DNA of 56,825 bases, from contig JAIXMX010000009.1 of NCBI GenBank assembly GCA_020328155.1, forward strand, positions 741 to 57,565. Reading direction: 5' to 3'. Position numbers and translations under genes: made by a program. This DNA comes from Candidatus Endomicrobiellum agilis (GTDB taxonomy: Bacteria > Elusimicrobiota > Endomicrobiia > Endomicrobiales > Endomicrobiaceae). Under the pieces are notes generated by a model, which was given only the letters and a program-made list of their open reading frames with translations, was not told the origin of the DNA and searched no databases. Below are positions 16,534 through 25,745 of the stretch, piece by piece (the stretch's first letter is position 1; each line of letters opens with the position of its first letter).

Positions 16534-18684
16534 CTATTGCCATGGGTGAAAAATTTCGTCATTATCAGGATTCCATGTTGCTTTTTTGTCGGAAGACGTA
16601 CTTGTTTTTGCGTTGAGTTTAAGAGAGAATTCGCTTTCTTTGTCCGCTTGTTTTTTCCACGTTATACTGAAATTATAGCAATGCAAATCTCTGTAAAGCC
16701 TAAATTCATATTCATTTATTTTACTGTTCGATATAGAGTCAAATGGGATTGTTGTTTTTACATTGAAATCTAATTTCCATTTGGGAGTGAACCATATTCC
16801 AACTCCTAAAATATTATCAATTTCGCGGTTTCTGTAAAGATTCAAGAATTTATCATATCTTTGATAAAAAGTGCCAAAATTTAAATATACTTTCTCTAGG
16901 TTGCCGATTATTAAATCTAGCTTGAGAGAATTGAATTTAAACGTATCTAGAAATTGTTTTTGTCTTATGAATTGTTCTTGTCTTATGAATACAGTCATAT
17001 CAGAATTGAGAGTCCACATTATTTCTGTGACAAAAGGCAATGGCAAATATTTGTTTAAATTATACGCAAAAAAGTTTTGAACTGCAACGCTCTCTCCGAA
17101 ATACATGTTATTATTGAAAGACAGAGAGTTTTTTTTATTTCTCAGAGTTTTAGTGCCTAAGAATTTCGTTTTCGTTATTGCATTTGTTATTGCATAATTG
17201 ACATTCCAGTCCATCCAGTCTGTAACTCTAAATCTCGCATTTGAAGAATATGTGTATTTTATGAAAAAACCGCCGTATTTTTCTTCTCCAAAATCATCTT
17301 TATTGAAATGTTGTACCGTTATTTTTAGAGCAGGAACTAATGTAAACTGGTTTCCAAATTTAAAATCTCTCATCAGTTTGTAATAGAAAAAACTGTCATT
17401 TTTACAAAAGGGCTCCTTATTTTTAGAAAGAGTTCTGTAAACGTTTTGGTACATAAAATAGAAATTGTGTATTACTCCTAAAAAAATTTTTCTAGAATAA
17501 GACGCTAACTCCGCTTTGGGAAGAGCTGCATTTAATTTTTTCGTAGGTTTATCAGTGCTGCGATACATGAAACTTATATTTAAATTTGTATCAGATCCTT
17601 GTCTTGTCACAGAGGCATAATGATTGTGATTATAAAAAGGATAATTCCCCTGCAAAAACGATGAATCTATACACTTATCATAATTACGATCATAAGGAGG
17701 ATGATTCTCCTCCAAAACCGATAAATCTATAAGCTTATCGTTACGCTTCTGCTTATTAAGCTTATCGTTACGCTTCTGCTTATTAAACTTATCGTTACGC
17801 TTCTGGTTATCAAGTTCTATATCTATATTGTTCTTAAACCGTGCCATCCATCGCATGCTCCACGTACTGTTTACTACATGTAAGTAATCAGACGTTACTT
17901 CACACTTTTTAAAATTGTTAGTTTCATTAATATTGATATCTCCATTTGCATTTTCCGCTAAGTAATCAATTTTTATTCCGTAAGAATTTTTTTGTTTTCT
18001 AAAAAAATCAGCAAAGACTTTTCCTTTTAAAGATTTGCTTAACGCGCATGAGATTACCGTATTTAAATACATACTTTTATTTTCAAATTTTGGATTAAAC
18101 TCAATTTTTAAATCTGATCCGAAAGATTTATCATCTTTGAGAGATTTTGTAAATATTGGAAGATAAAATACGGGAACTTTTCCGATATAAAAAACGGCAT
18201 TGTAAACGGTTAATCTTTTATTTAGTTCAAGTCTTCCGTGCTTTGCCCTGAAATGAGTGTGAGGGTTGTCTAAATCACATTTTGAAAACTTTATAGCTTT
18301 TATTACATATATATCTTTGTTCTGCATTTCTATAGATTTTGCTTGAATAAATGTAGAAGAAGAATATCCAAAAGTTTCGTCTATATGTCCGGTTTCTTCG
18401 TCGTAATTATATGTAGCGCTCTCTGCATAAATTATAGTTCCAGACTCTTCAACCTTAACATTCCCGAAAGCTTTCACAGTTTTTTTGTCAAATTCTATAT
18501 AATCGGCAGATACTTTTCTATTCTCCCAGTTAAAAACAGCATTGCCCTTTGCGAAAAGCTTCCCGACTTGTTCATCATATTCGAGATTATCTGCAAATAT
18601 ATCAATCTCACAAGCGAAAGCACTCAGAGCCGATAATAATATGACTGTAAAAACTATGATTCCCTTAAATAAAAATTTTTTCAT
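16534..18684 (-). CDS. lptD: LPS assembly outer-membrane protein LptD (OstA)
   Basis: 716 residues. Signal peptide MKKFLFKGIIVFTVILLSAL ends near SAFA. The N-terminal OstA/LptA-like jelly roll (about residues 25-160) has repeats such as FADNLEYDEQVGKLFAKGNA and ADYIEFDKKTVKAFGNVKVE. The rest is a beta-barrel that inserts LPS in the outer leaflet. This supports a true outer membrane with LPS. The barrel contains an unusual repetitive insertion (see 17633-17813). The C terminus NDEIFHPWQ is aromatic as in many barrels. Confidence 0.88.
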   Translation of the reverse strand: MKKFLFKGIIVFTVILLSALSAFACEIDIFADNLEYDEQVGKLFAKGNAVFNWENRKVSADYIEFDKKTVKAFGNVKVEESGTIIYAESATYNYDEETGHIDETFGYSSSTFIQAKSIEMQNKDIYVIKAIKFSKCDLDNPHTHFRAKHGRLELNKRLTVYNAVFYIGKVPVFYLPIFTKSLKDDKSFGSDLKIEFNPKFENKSMYLNTVISCALSKSLKGKVFADFFRKQKNSYGIKIDYLAENANGDININETNNFKKCEVTSDYLHVVNSTWSMRWMARFKNNIDIELDNQKRNDKFNKQKRNDKLNKQKRNDKLIDLSVLEENHPPYDRNYDKCIDSSFLQGNYPFYNHNHYASVTRQGSDTNLNISFMYRSTDKPTKKLNAALPKAELASYSRKIFLGVIHNFYFMYQNVYRTLSKNKEPFCKNDSFFYYKLMRDFKFGNQFTLVPALKITVQHFNKDDFGEEKYGGFFIKYTYSSNARFRVTDWMDWNVNYAITNAITKTKFLGTKTLRNKKNSLSFNNNMYFGESVAVQNFFAYNLNKYLPLPFVTEIMWTLNSDMTVFIRQEQFIRQKQFLDTFKFNSLKLDLIIGNLEKVYLNFGTFYQRYDKFLNLYRNREIDNILGVGIWFTPKWKLDFNVKTTIPFDSISNSKINEYEFRLYRDLHCYNFSITWKKQADKESEFSLKLNAKTSTSSDKKATWNPDNDEIFHPWQ
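17633..17813 (-). repeat. Nested tandem repeats inside lptD
   Basis: A 27 bp unit coding for KQKRNDKLN or a variant is present three times. It is followed by a roughly 65 bp unit present twice, coding for NDKLIDLSVLEENHPPYDRN and YDKCIDSSFLQGNYPFYNHN. All units keep the frame. The region lies in the barrel part, most likely an extracellular loop. Confidence 0.75.
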
Positions 18685-18796
18685 TGAGAAAATTACTGCT
18701 TATGAAGCATTGCAGCGACTGTAACTCCAAGTTTACGCGTATATTTTGAGGTTATAATTTTACAAATTTTTACCGACAATTTAAATGCCGTTTTTC

Positions 18797-19153
18797 TTAA
18801 TTCCATTTGATGCGAAATCCATAAAGTATTTGCCTATTTAATCTGCTCCGCATATCTTTTGCAGTTTTATCTCTGTCTATGGTGGCTTTAAATAGTAATT
18901 GAGACGTTGTTAGCGGATAATTTTTGCCCATAGATTTGTCAATTATAGGTGAATTGTTTTTTTTCAAATACTCAAGCCAGCGTATTCTAACAGATATTTC
19001 GCGTCTATGAATGTCTCCGCTCGCCTATTGTTTCCATATTTACAGATTCAAACCAGCAATCATAACTCCGCTGCAGGTATTTTTTTCTTTTAATTCCTCT
19101 CTTATTTGTCTTTTAAATAAAGCATATGAAATGCTATAGTCAAATCTTAACAT
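18797..19153 (-). pseudogene. Remnant of a barrel-like outer-membrane or exported protein
   Basis: Reading down the minus strand: MLRFDYSISYALFKRQIREE, then two stop codons, then an uninterrupted 69-residue tail (RREISVRIRWLEYLKKNNSP, later QILYGFRIKWN) ending at TAA at 18797. The aromatic YGFRIKWN end and alternating pattern resemble the last strand of a beta-barrel. The internal TAA and TAG make it non-functional. It sits upstream of lptD on the same strand. Family not identified. Confidence 0.55.
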
Positions 19154-19434
19154 CTTTCTCGCTTATTTTCGCATACCTTTTGTTTTCATAATATAATAGA
19201 AATACAAATAGTGGTTAAACCTCAGATAAGGAGAGTCCAACTTTATTTGGACTAATATATCTAGTGTGATTGGTAACATCGCAACTTTCAGCTGATTATT
19301 GAAAAGTATTTGCTGAGTGCAAAACAGCAAGTTCATCAAGAAATTAGAGCGTTCTCTCGTCGCTCCTTTTTCAATTTATATTATAATAAAGCAACAGTAT
19401 TAAGTCTTTAATTTTTTGTATATTATATTTTTAC

Positions 19435-19468
19435 GGAGCAGCTTTAAACGCGAGCCGCTCCATTTTTA
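19435..19468 (+). terminator. Terminator-like hairpin
   Basis: GGAGC and GCTCC separated by 17 bases, followed by ATTTTTATTTT. The stem is short and the loop large, so it is only a weak candidate. Confidence 0.3.
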
Positions 19469-19520
19469 TTTTAAAAAGAAACTGAAGTTTCCTATAAAAA
19501 AGGCAAAGGCATAACGCGAC

Positions 19521-19984
19521 TTAATAAGCAATATAACAATATGTCAGAACGCTGTAAACAAGGCTCAAGAGAATGCGCGAGTTCAATGTTGGGAGGCAGA
19601 CGCCTTCACGTTCTTTTACACAAATACTTGTAATATTTAAAATACTTAAAATAAGAATAAACAAAAACAGTCGTAGCCACCGAAGTCCGACTAAGAACAT
19701 GCGTACACCGATAAGAATGAAAACACGACAAAAAAGCGAGTAGATAAAAAGAGATAAAAAAAAGCGCCAGTTATTTTTTAAAAGATAAAAATTGTAAGGG
19801 AAAAGACCCAAGACATCATAAGAAGCGCGACGATAAACGAAATAAGAAACCATATCCAATACTCTTTTAGGGACGTTATCGGAAGCAATATAGGGAAGAA
19901 CGCTTCTCTAGAAGGTTCAGCACGCGGCAAAAAAATAAGGAAAGCAAGAAGAAAAACAGAAACACAAAATAATAAAAATAACAA
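19521..19984 (-). other. Overlapping hydrophobic frames, probably a decayed membrane protein
   Basis: Two minus-strand frames overlap: one (19984 to 19778) reads as two membrane helices (LFLLFCVSVFLLAFLIFLP), the other (19859 to 19521) as several more (RWLRLFLFILILSILNITSI). Both are hydrophobic, consistent with a single polytopic protein split by a frameshift. Phe/Leu-rich translation of T-rich DNA by chance is the alternative. No family recognised. Confidence 0.25.
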
Positions 19985-20128
19985 AAACTTTATTTGTTAC
20001 TTTCTTACTCTCTAACTTTTGGCGGATTTAATGCCAAAAAGAATAACTCTACATCTCAGAAACGAACATAACAGAAAGAAAAGAGAAAAAAACAGCATTT
20101 TAATAGTATTTTAAATTTAAAAAAACAG

Positions 20129-20576
20129 TTATACTTTAACAACATCATTCGCTGTAAGAAGGTCATTTCTTACTTGAGCTTTTTCTCCCAGAAGCTTGAT
20201 ATTCATTGCCATCGTGGAGTCAGGTTTAATATTTTCCTTAAGCTGTTTGTTTTTGTTTGTAAGACTTTCAACCTGCTTCTTCAACTACAGTTTCTCGTTC
20301 TCTGCTTGCCCTTTCTCCTTTGCGTCCTCAACTATAAACTAGAACATAGTGAGCGTTCCATTGTTGTATATTCTGTGATGTTTTTATTAGTTTGTCGCTC
20401 ATTGTCTTTTTTGTTCTTTAATTTAATTTTGGAAGCATTACAATATTTCCCCAAAAAGGCGATCGCAGTCTAGCTTGTTCCTTTATTTCTTGGAGTAACT
20501 TTTTCCTCATTTCTGAGAAAAGTTAATTGTTGTTTTAATACTATTATTCTCCTGCTTGATTGCGAAGATTTTTCAT
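20129..20576 (-). pseudogene. Decayed coiled-coil protein gene
   Basis: The frame ending at 20129 reads VEDAKEKGQAENEKL, a TAG, then KKQVESLTNKNKQLKENIK and TANDVVKV. Upstream segments in two other frames (for example MSDKLIKTSQNIQQW and QQLTFLRNEEKVTPRNKG) continue the same charged, helical character. At least two stops and one or two frameshifts are required to join them. It could be a dead relative of the heptad protein at 14876, but similarity is only in style. Confidence 0.5.
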
Positions 20577-20647
20577 ATGTTTCTATCTTTTAATCTTTTT
20601 CATTTATTTTTCTCATACACGCTTTATCTAAAGAGTACAAAGTATGC

Positions 20648-21226
20648 TTAAAAATTATCGGTTAATTCTTCCATGTATGCTTTAGGATGAAGGCAAGCCG
20701 GACATTTTTCTAAAGCCTCCTTACTTTCATATACGTAACCGCAGTTGCGGCATCTCCATTTGACAGTTATATTTTTTTTGAAAACTTTGCCGCTTTCAAG
20801 ATTACTGAGAAGTTTCAAATACCTTGTTTCATGATGTTTTTCAGCAATAGAAATTCTTCTGAAGCATTCAGCTATTTCAGGAAAACCTTCTTCGTCGGCA
20901 ATTTTTGCCGCTTCCGGGTAAATTTTTGAATGTTCTTCATTTTCGCCCGCAGCGGAGAGTCTTAAGTTTTCAACGGTGTTATTTATAATTCCGGCAGGGA
21001 AAGTCCCTGTAATTTCGAGATTGCCGCCTTCCAAGAATTTAAAAAATCTTTTTGCATGTTCTTTTTCATTATCTGCAATTTCCGCAAAAACTGCAGAAAT
21101 CTGTTCAAATCCCTCTTTTTTTGCTTTTGAAGCAAAATAAGCGTATCTCATTCTCGCTTGAGACTCACCTGCAAATGATTCTAACAAACGTTTTTCTGTT
21201 TTTGTTCCTTTAATTGATTTTGCCAT
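20648..21226 (-). CDS. rbr: Rubrerythrin
   Basis: 192 residues. The N-terminal diiron four-helix bundle has ESFAGESQARMRYAYFA, EIADNEKEHAKRFF, AGENEEHSKIYPEAA and IAEKHHETRYLKLL. The C-terminal rubredoxin-like domain has CRNCGYVYES and CPACLHPKAYM. It reduces hydrogen peroxide in the cytoplasm of anaerobes using electrons from rubredoxin, which is encoded at 25497. It belongs to a same-strand oxygen-defence cluster with superoxide reductase and a flavodiiron protein. No PerR-like operator could be recognised by eye. Confidence 0.95.
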   Translation of the reverse strand: MAKSIKGTKTEKRLLESFAGESQARMRYAYFASKAKKEGFEQISAVFAEIADNEKEHAKRFFKFLEGGNLEITGTFPAGIINNTVENLRLSAAGENEEHSKIYPEAAKIADEEGFPEIAECFRRISIAEKHHETRYLKLLSNLESGKVFKKNITVKWRCRNCGYVYESKEALEKCPACLHPKAYMEELTDNF

Positions 21227-21595
21227 AGTTGTTTTATATCCTCCATATAGAATAATAACTACTCACAACAACAAATCACTACTGCCGCCCCCGCTCAAAA
21301 CATTTGAGTAATTGACGATACGGGAAAAGACGTCTATTAATAACGCTATCGAGACAGTCACGATATAATAATCGCATTTTTAAAAGATTTTATCCTTTAA
21401 AATCCCGTATCTATCGTTCTTTTTTTTAAGATTCTTTTCAAAGACTCTGCTTTTTCACAATAAAAAACAAAATCCTGTTTACTGTGGCGGCGATTGTAAG
21501 GGTATGACAACGACAATTTTCCGATTAAACATTCCAGAGGCAATAGATAAAAAAGACTTTATCACCATATCCATATCATACTTTAAAGCTTTACA
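21227..21595. other. Intergenic region, no gene seen
   Basis: 369 bases between superoxide reductase and rubrerythrin. No supported ORF. It should contain the rubrerythrin promoter on the minus strand. Confidence 0.35.
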
Positions 21596-22039
21596 TTATT
21601 CCACTTTTACTTCATTAAACCATTTGCCATGCACATTACAACTTTCTATAACCTGAACCTTGCCTTTTGTACCGTCTTTTAAACGAATAACCGCAGTAGG
21701 ATTAATATCAGATGTAAGCATAATATTTTCAACAAATTTATTATCAATGTAAAAAGCTATTTCCATTATATGATGTTCCGGCAAAGCAGGATGGAGAATT
21801 TCTCCGATTTTTACGCGAACGTCTATATAGTCTGCACCTGGAATTAAACCGCGTTTTCTGACCACCGCAAATGAAGGTATGTGTTTTTTTTCCGTTTCGC
21901 CGGAAATCGCTTTAAAATCCGTCATTTTGTAAGCGTCTTCTTTATCTTCAAATACGTTTTTTGCGCGGCAAACAGGACACTGTTCCCTGTTTCCATCTAA
22001 AGCTATGTAACCGCACACCTTGCAAACCAATCCTTTCAT
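21596..22039 (-). CDS. Superoxide reductase (desulfoferrodoxin type)
   Basis: 147 residues from MKGLVCKVCGY, chosen because AAGGAGG lies just upstream; the longer frame has no site. The N-terminal part has a rubredoxin-like Cys4 site (CKVCGY and CPVCRAKN). The C-terminal SORL domain has the iron ligands EKKHIPSF, HPALPEHHIMEI and ESCNVHGKW. It reduces superoxide to peroxide, which rubrerythrin then removes. The spacing of the Cys4 site resembles rubredoxin/rubrerythrin more than the classical desulforedoxin domain. Confidence 0.9.
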   Translation of the reverse strand: MKGLVCKVCGYIALDGNREQCPVCRAKNVFEDKEDAYKMTDFKAISGETEKKHIPSFAVVRKRGLIPGADYIDVRVKIGEILHPALPEHHIMEIAFYIDNKFVENIMLTSDINPTAVIRLKDGTKGKVQVIESCNVHGKWFNEVKVE

Positions 22040-22214
22040 AATACCTCCTTCAGATATCCTGTTGATTTTTATTTTTGGGGGACTTTTCAAAAGCTTCAAT
22101 CCACCATAGAGCGATAGAAAATAACTTAGCGACATACCTCAGACTACAACATTTTTGAATAATATAATCCAGAAAGAGTATTAGACTATTTATCAAAAAA
22201 CAAACGACTTTCTC

Positions 22215-23411
22215 CTATTTTCTTTTTTCGTTTTTTATTTTTAAAGCAAAAGTTTTCCCAGTCTCAAAACATTTATCAAGCTCGTCGCCAGTCGGATTGA
22301 AAACAACCCGCAAAGACGGTTCAAAAGCGGTCATGCTGGAAACTGTATTTTCTATATCTCCAGCGGCTTCCCCGCTCCAACCGTAAGAGCCAAATGCAAA
22401 AGATTTACGTCCCTTAGCTTTCGATCCTTTAAGAAAATGCAGAAACCCCGCCAGAACAGGAAGCATTTCTCCGTCATGCGTCGACGAACCAAAAATCCAG
22501 CCTTTCGCATCAAGCATATATGAGGCGATATCCGTCCTGTCATTTTTTGTTACATCAAATAAAATGGCTTCAACACCTTCTGAAGTTATGCCTTCAATAA
22601 TTTTTTTTGCCATTTTTTTAGTAGAGTTCCACATCGTTTCATAAACAACTGCAACTCTATTTTGGCAGGAATGAGACGACCAATATAGATATTTCTGCAT
22701 AATTTCAGGTATATGTCTGCGCCATACAAGTCCATGACTGGGAGCAATAAACTCAATCTCAAGATTTAGTTTGCTTATTGCGGAAAGTTTTGCGGCAATA
22801 AGCGTATTGAAAGGCCAAAGTATGTTTGCATAATATTTTTGCGCTTCATCTATTAAAGCGGCAAAATCGACTTCGTCATCAAAAACTTTGTTTGTCGCGT
22901 AGTGTTGACCAAAACCGTCATTTGAAAATAAAATCTTGTCATAAGCGGAATACGTAAACATGCTGTCAGGCCAGTGTATCATCGGCATATCTATAAAGTC
23001 CAAAGTTCTTCTGCCGATATTTAAGCTTTGTCCGGATTTCACGGCAGTCCAGTTGCCGCTTAGTCCGTAATATTTTAAAAGTCCCTGTCTCGCTTTTTCG
23101 GTTCCGTAAATTTTTGCATTTGGACACAATTTTAATATTTCAGGAAACGCTCCGGAATGATCCGGTTCAATATGGTTGATAACTATTATGTCTATTTTGG
23201 AAACATCCACGATTTTCTTTATATTTTCTATCAGTTCTTTTTCAAAACCTTTACGAACCGTATCAATTAAAGTAACTTTCTCATCGACAATTAAATAAGA
23301 ATTATAAGTAACGCCTCTTCTTGTCACATAAGTATGTCCGTGAAAATGCTTTTCATTCCAATCAATTGCACCAACTGCATAAACCCCGTCTTTTATTAAT
23401 CTAGCCGCCAT
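22215..23411 (-). CDS. fprA: Flavodiiron protein (rubredoxin:oxygen oxidoreductase)
   Basis: 398 residues. The N-terminal metallo-beta-lactamase-like diiron domain shows INHIEPDHSGAFPEI (H-x-E-x-D-H), MPMIHWPDSMFTY and APSHGLVWRRH. The C-terminal flavodoxin domain starts near residue 255 with VAVVYETMWNSTKKMAKKI and has WIFGSSTHDGEMLP. It reduces oxygen (or nitric oxide) to water with electrons from rubredoxin. It is upstream of superoxide reductase and rubrerythrin on the same strand. Confidence 0.93.
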   Translation of the reverse strand: MAARLIKDGVYAVGAIDWNEKHFHGHTYVTRRGVTYNSYLIVDEKVTLIDTVRKGFEKELIENIKKIVDVSKIDIIVINHIEPDHSGAFPEILKLCPNAKIYGTEKARQGLLKYYGLSGNWTAVKSGQSLNIGRRTLDFIDMPMIHWPDSMFTYSAYDKILFSNDGFGQHYATNKVFDDEVDFAALIDEAQKYYANILWPFNTLIAAKLSAISKLNLEIEFIAPSHGLVWRRHIPEIMQKYLYWSSHSCQNRVAVVYETMWNSTKKMAKKIIEGITSEGVEAILFDVTKNDRTDIASYMLDAKGWIFGSSTHDGEMLPVLAGFLHFLKGSKAKGRKSFAFGSYGWSGEAAGDIENTVSSMTAFEPSLRVVFNPTGDELDKCFETGKTFALKIKNEKRK

Positions 23412-23672
23412 AAAAAAACTCCTCTTTTATAGTACAGAAAATCGCGCCTGCCGACAAAAACGCTGTAATTACCGTACTTTTTTGCCGTAAAAAGACAGAT
23501 ATCTTTTTGTATATCTAGTCTTGCAAACAGAACATTTTTTAAAATATCTCTTATTCTTTGTTGGCACAGAAAGATTTGCAGAATCTAAAGGAATGGCAAA
23601 GCTATTTCCAATCTTGTTTCACAATGAAAACAGGAAGGATCTTGATATTTAGGCATCTGAAGTTCAAGAATA

Positions 23673-24050
23673 TTATTTTTTCCGTTTAGCATTATAGTTT
23701 TCAACGGCTTTATGCAACGCATCTGCTCCCAAATTGGAACAATGCATTTTATTTGACGGCAATCCGCCTAAAGCTTTTGCGACGTCCGCGTTTGTAAGAT
23801 CCATGACTTCTTCGAGCGTTTTTCCCATAACCATTTCTGAAACCATTGAAGAAACAGCTATTGCCGCGCCACAGCCGAAAGTTTTAAATTTCACATCTTC
23901 AATTTTATTGTCTTTAACTTTTATATAAAAAGTCATCATATCGCCACATACCGGATTTCCCACTTCTCCGACGCCGTCGGCGTCTCTTATTTCTCCGACA
24001 TTTCGCGGATTTGCGAAATGATTCATAACTTTTTCTGAATAAAACGCCAT
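23673..24050 (-). CDS. iscU: Iron-sulfur cluster scaffold IscU/NifU N-terminal type
   Basis: 125 residues. All three scaffold cysteines are present: GNPVCGDMMTFY with the regulatory Asp, FKTFGCGAAIAVSS, and SNKMHCSNLGADAL. The usual LPPVK Hsp70-binding motif is altered to LPSNK. GGAGGATATG is the start context. It lies downstream of the desulfurase-like gene and rubredoxin; together they form a small iron-sulfur operon. Confidence 0.92.
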   Translation of the reverse strand: MAFYSEKVMNHFANPRNVGEIRDADGVGEVGNPVCGDMMTFYIKVKDNKIEDVKFKTFGCGAAIAVSSMVSEMVMGKTLEEVMDLTNADVAKALGGLPSNKMHCSNLGADALHKAVENYNAKRKK

Positions 24051-24242
24051 TCATATCCTCCAGCAATATTCTTTACCGCTTATTTTTATCTCAACAACAA
24101 TATACTGCTCAAATTCGTCAAAAAATTATCTCTTCCGTAGGAGCGTGCGGTGACCCAAATCTTTTTCTCCCTCTCCAAAGCGTAGAGAAGTAAAGAAAGA
24201 TAGTGGTTGCGAGGAGAGTTCATTTTTCATTTCACTCCCGAC

Positions 24243-25490
24243 TTACTTTTCTATATCACAGTGATCATCAAAATCAGCGCCCGGTCCCGCCGATTTTCTG
24301 CTGCCGGTCCGCAGAAAATACGAATACAGAGACGACATATCTCTCAGTCTTTTAACGATATTCGGGAACACCTCTACAACATAATCTATCTCTTCTTCCG
24401 TATTAAATTTTGACAAAGTAAATAGAATTGAACCCTGCCCAACTGCAACGTCAACACCCATAGCATTTAAGACATGCGAAAGTTTAAGATTCTTATTGGC
24501 GCATGCAGAACCGCTTGCCGCCATGATTCCCTTGGCATCCAAAAGCAGAAACAGCGCTTCCCCTTCAACAAATTCTATTGAAAAATTTACATTTCCCGGC
24601 AGGCGGTTTTCACGAGCACCATTTAAATAAATATATTCTATTCTCTTAGGAAGCTCGTCAATAATTTTATCTCTTAATTTCTGGACAGTCTTAGCGTTTT
24701 TTGTAATTTCACCTTTAACTATTTCGCATGCTTTTCCAAAACCGACAATGGCCGGAAGATTTTCAGTTCCGGAACGTCTAGAATTTTCTTGAACTCCGCC
24801 CTCTATTTGAGAACTAATTCTCACGCCTTTTTTAAGATACAGCGCTGCCGCGCCTTTAGGTCCGTACATAGAAGAAGCCGAGAAAGTTAAAGCATCAACC
24901 CCTAAATCTTTAACATCTACGGGAACTGTTCCGCATGCACCGACTGCATCTGTATGAAAAGCAATAAAGTCGCTTGCGCTGCCACTTTGCTTAACTGCAG
25001 AAACTAATTTCTTTACGTCTTGGATTGTGCCTACTTCTGGATTCGCATATTGTATAGACACTAAAATCGTGTCTTTTCGCAACGCTCTTTTCAGTTCAGC
25101 TTCGCTTACATTGCCTTTACTATCAACCGGAATAAAACTTACTTTAAAACCTTCTTTTTCAAGTCTTTTCACAGGATTTAAAACTGAAAAATGTTCGATT
25201 GAAGAGACAATAATATGTCTCCCCTTAGTTTTTAAAGTGGCGACAAGACCTTTTATCGCTAAATTATTTGATTCCGTACCGCAGGATGTAAAAATAACTT
25301 CCTCGCTATCTGCATTGATTAAATCTGCAACTTGCCGTCTTGCTGTTTCAAGAGCGTCTTTGGAAAAAGAACCAAAAGAGTAAATGCTTTGGGGATTTCC
25401 GTAATGCTCAATAAAAAACGGCTTCATAGCGTCAAATACTCTTTCGTCAAGTTTAGTGTTCGACTGGTTATCAAGATATATATATTTCAT
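24243..25490 (-). CDS. Cysteine desulfurase-like protein (NifS/IscS) lacking the PLP lysine
   Basis: 415 residues, class V aminotransferase fold. Conserved: SSIEHFSVLNP (His100), HTDAVGACG (Asp181), the catalytic loop ASGSACANKNLKLSHVL (Cys330) and RRSGTENLP. Altered: where IscS has SGHKIYGPKG, with the Schiff-base lysine, this protein has SASSMYGPKG, so His and Lys are both Ser (206, 207). The Gln that stacks near the cofactor is Gly184, and the Asn-Asn-Glu motif is ANPEVG. The reading frame and flanks are otherwise well kept. Archaeoglobus fulgidus IscS is known to lack this lysine too. It may donate sulfur by a different route or act as an IscU partner. It is seven bases from rubredoxin and upstream of iscU. 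Confidence 0.85.
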   Translation of the reverse strand: MKYIYLDNQSNTKLDERVFDAMKPFFIEHYGNPQSIYSFGSFSKDALETARRQVADLINADSEEVIFTSCGTESNNLAIKGLVATLKTKGRHIIVSSIEHFSVLNPVKRLEKEGFKVSFIPVDSKGNVSEAELKRALRKDTILVSIQYANPEVGTIQDVKKLVSAVKQSGSASDFIAFHTDAVGACGTVPVDVKDLGVDALTFSASSMYGPKGAAALYLKKGVRISSQIEGGVQENSRRSGTENLPAIVGFGKACEIVKGEITKNAKTVQKLRDKIIDELPKRIEYIYLNGARENRLPGNVNFSIEFVEGEALFLLLDAKGIMAASGSACANKNLKLSHVLNAMGVDVAVGQGSILFTLSKFNTEEEIDYVVEVFPNIVKRLRDMSSLYSYFLRTGSRKSAGPGADFDDHCDIEK

Positions 25491-25496
25491 AAGTTG

Positions 25497-25655
25497 CTAC
25501 TCTTTTTCAAAAGCACTTTTAGGAGCGCCGCATACCGGACATATCCAGCTGTCGGGAAGCTGTTCAAAAGGAGTTTCCGGAGCAATACCTTCGTCAGAAA
25601 AACCTGAGTCAGGATTATAAACATAACCGCATACCGAACATTTCCATTTTTCCAT
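25497..25655 (-). CDS. rub: Rubredoxin
   Basis: 52 residues, missed by simple length cut-offs. [18 protein letters not shown] and [16 protein letters not shown] give the two Cys-x-x-Cys pairs that bind one iron. AAGGAGAATATT precedes the ATG. It is a one-electron carrier, the expected donor for the flavodiiron protein, superoxide reductase and rubrerythrin downstream. It is the first gene of the rubredoxin-desulfurase-iscU unit. Confidence 0.95.
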   Translation of the reverse strand: MEKWKCSVCGYVYNPDSGFSDEGIAPETPFEQLPDSWICPVCGAPKSAFEKE

Positions 25656-25745
25656 AATATTCTCCTTATTTGAATCTGCGACTGATTACTTTGATAATTA
25701 TCTATATTTAATTTATAGCTTTTTTTGCAAATGTTTTCACCTTTC

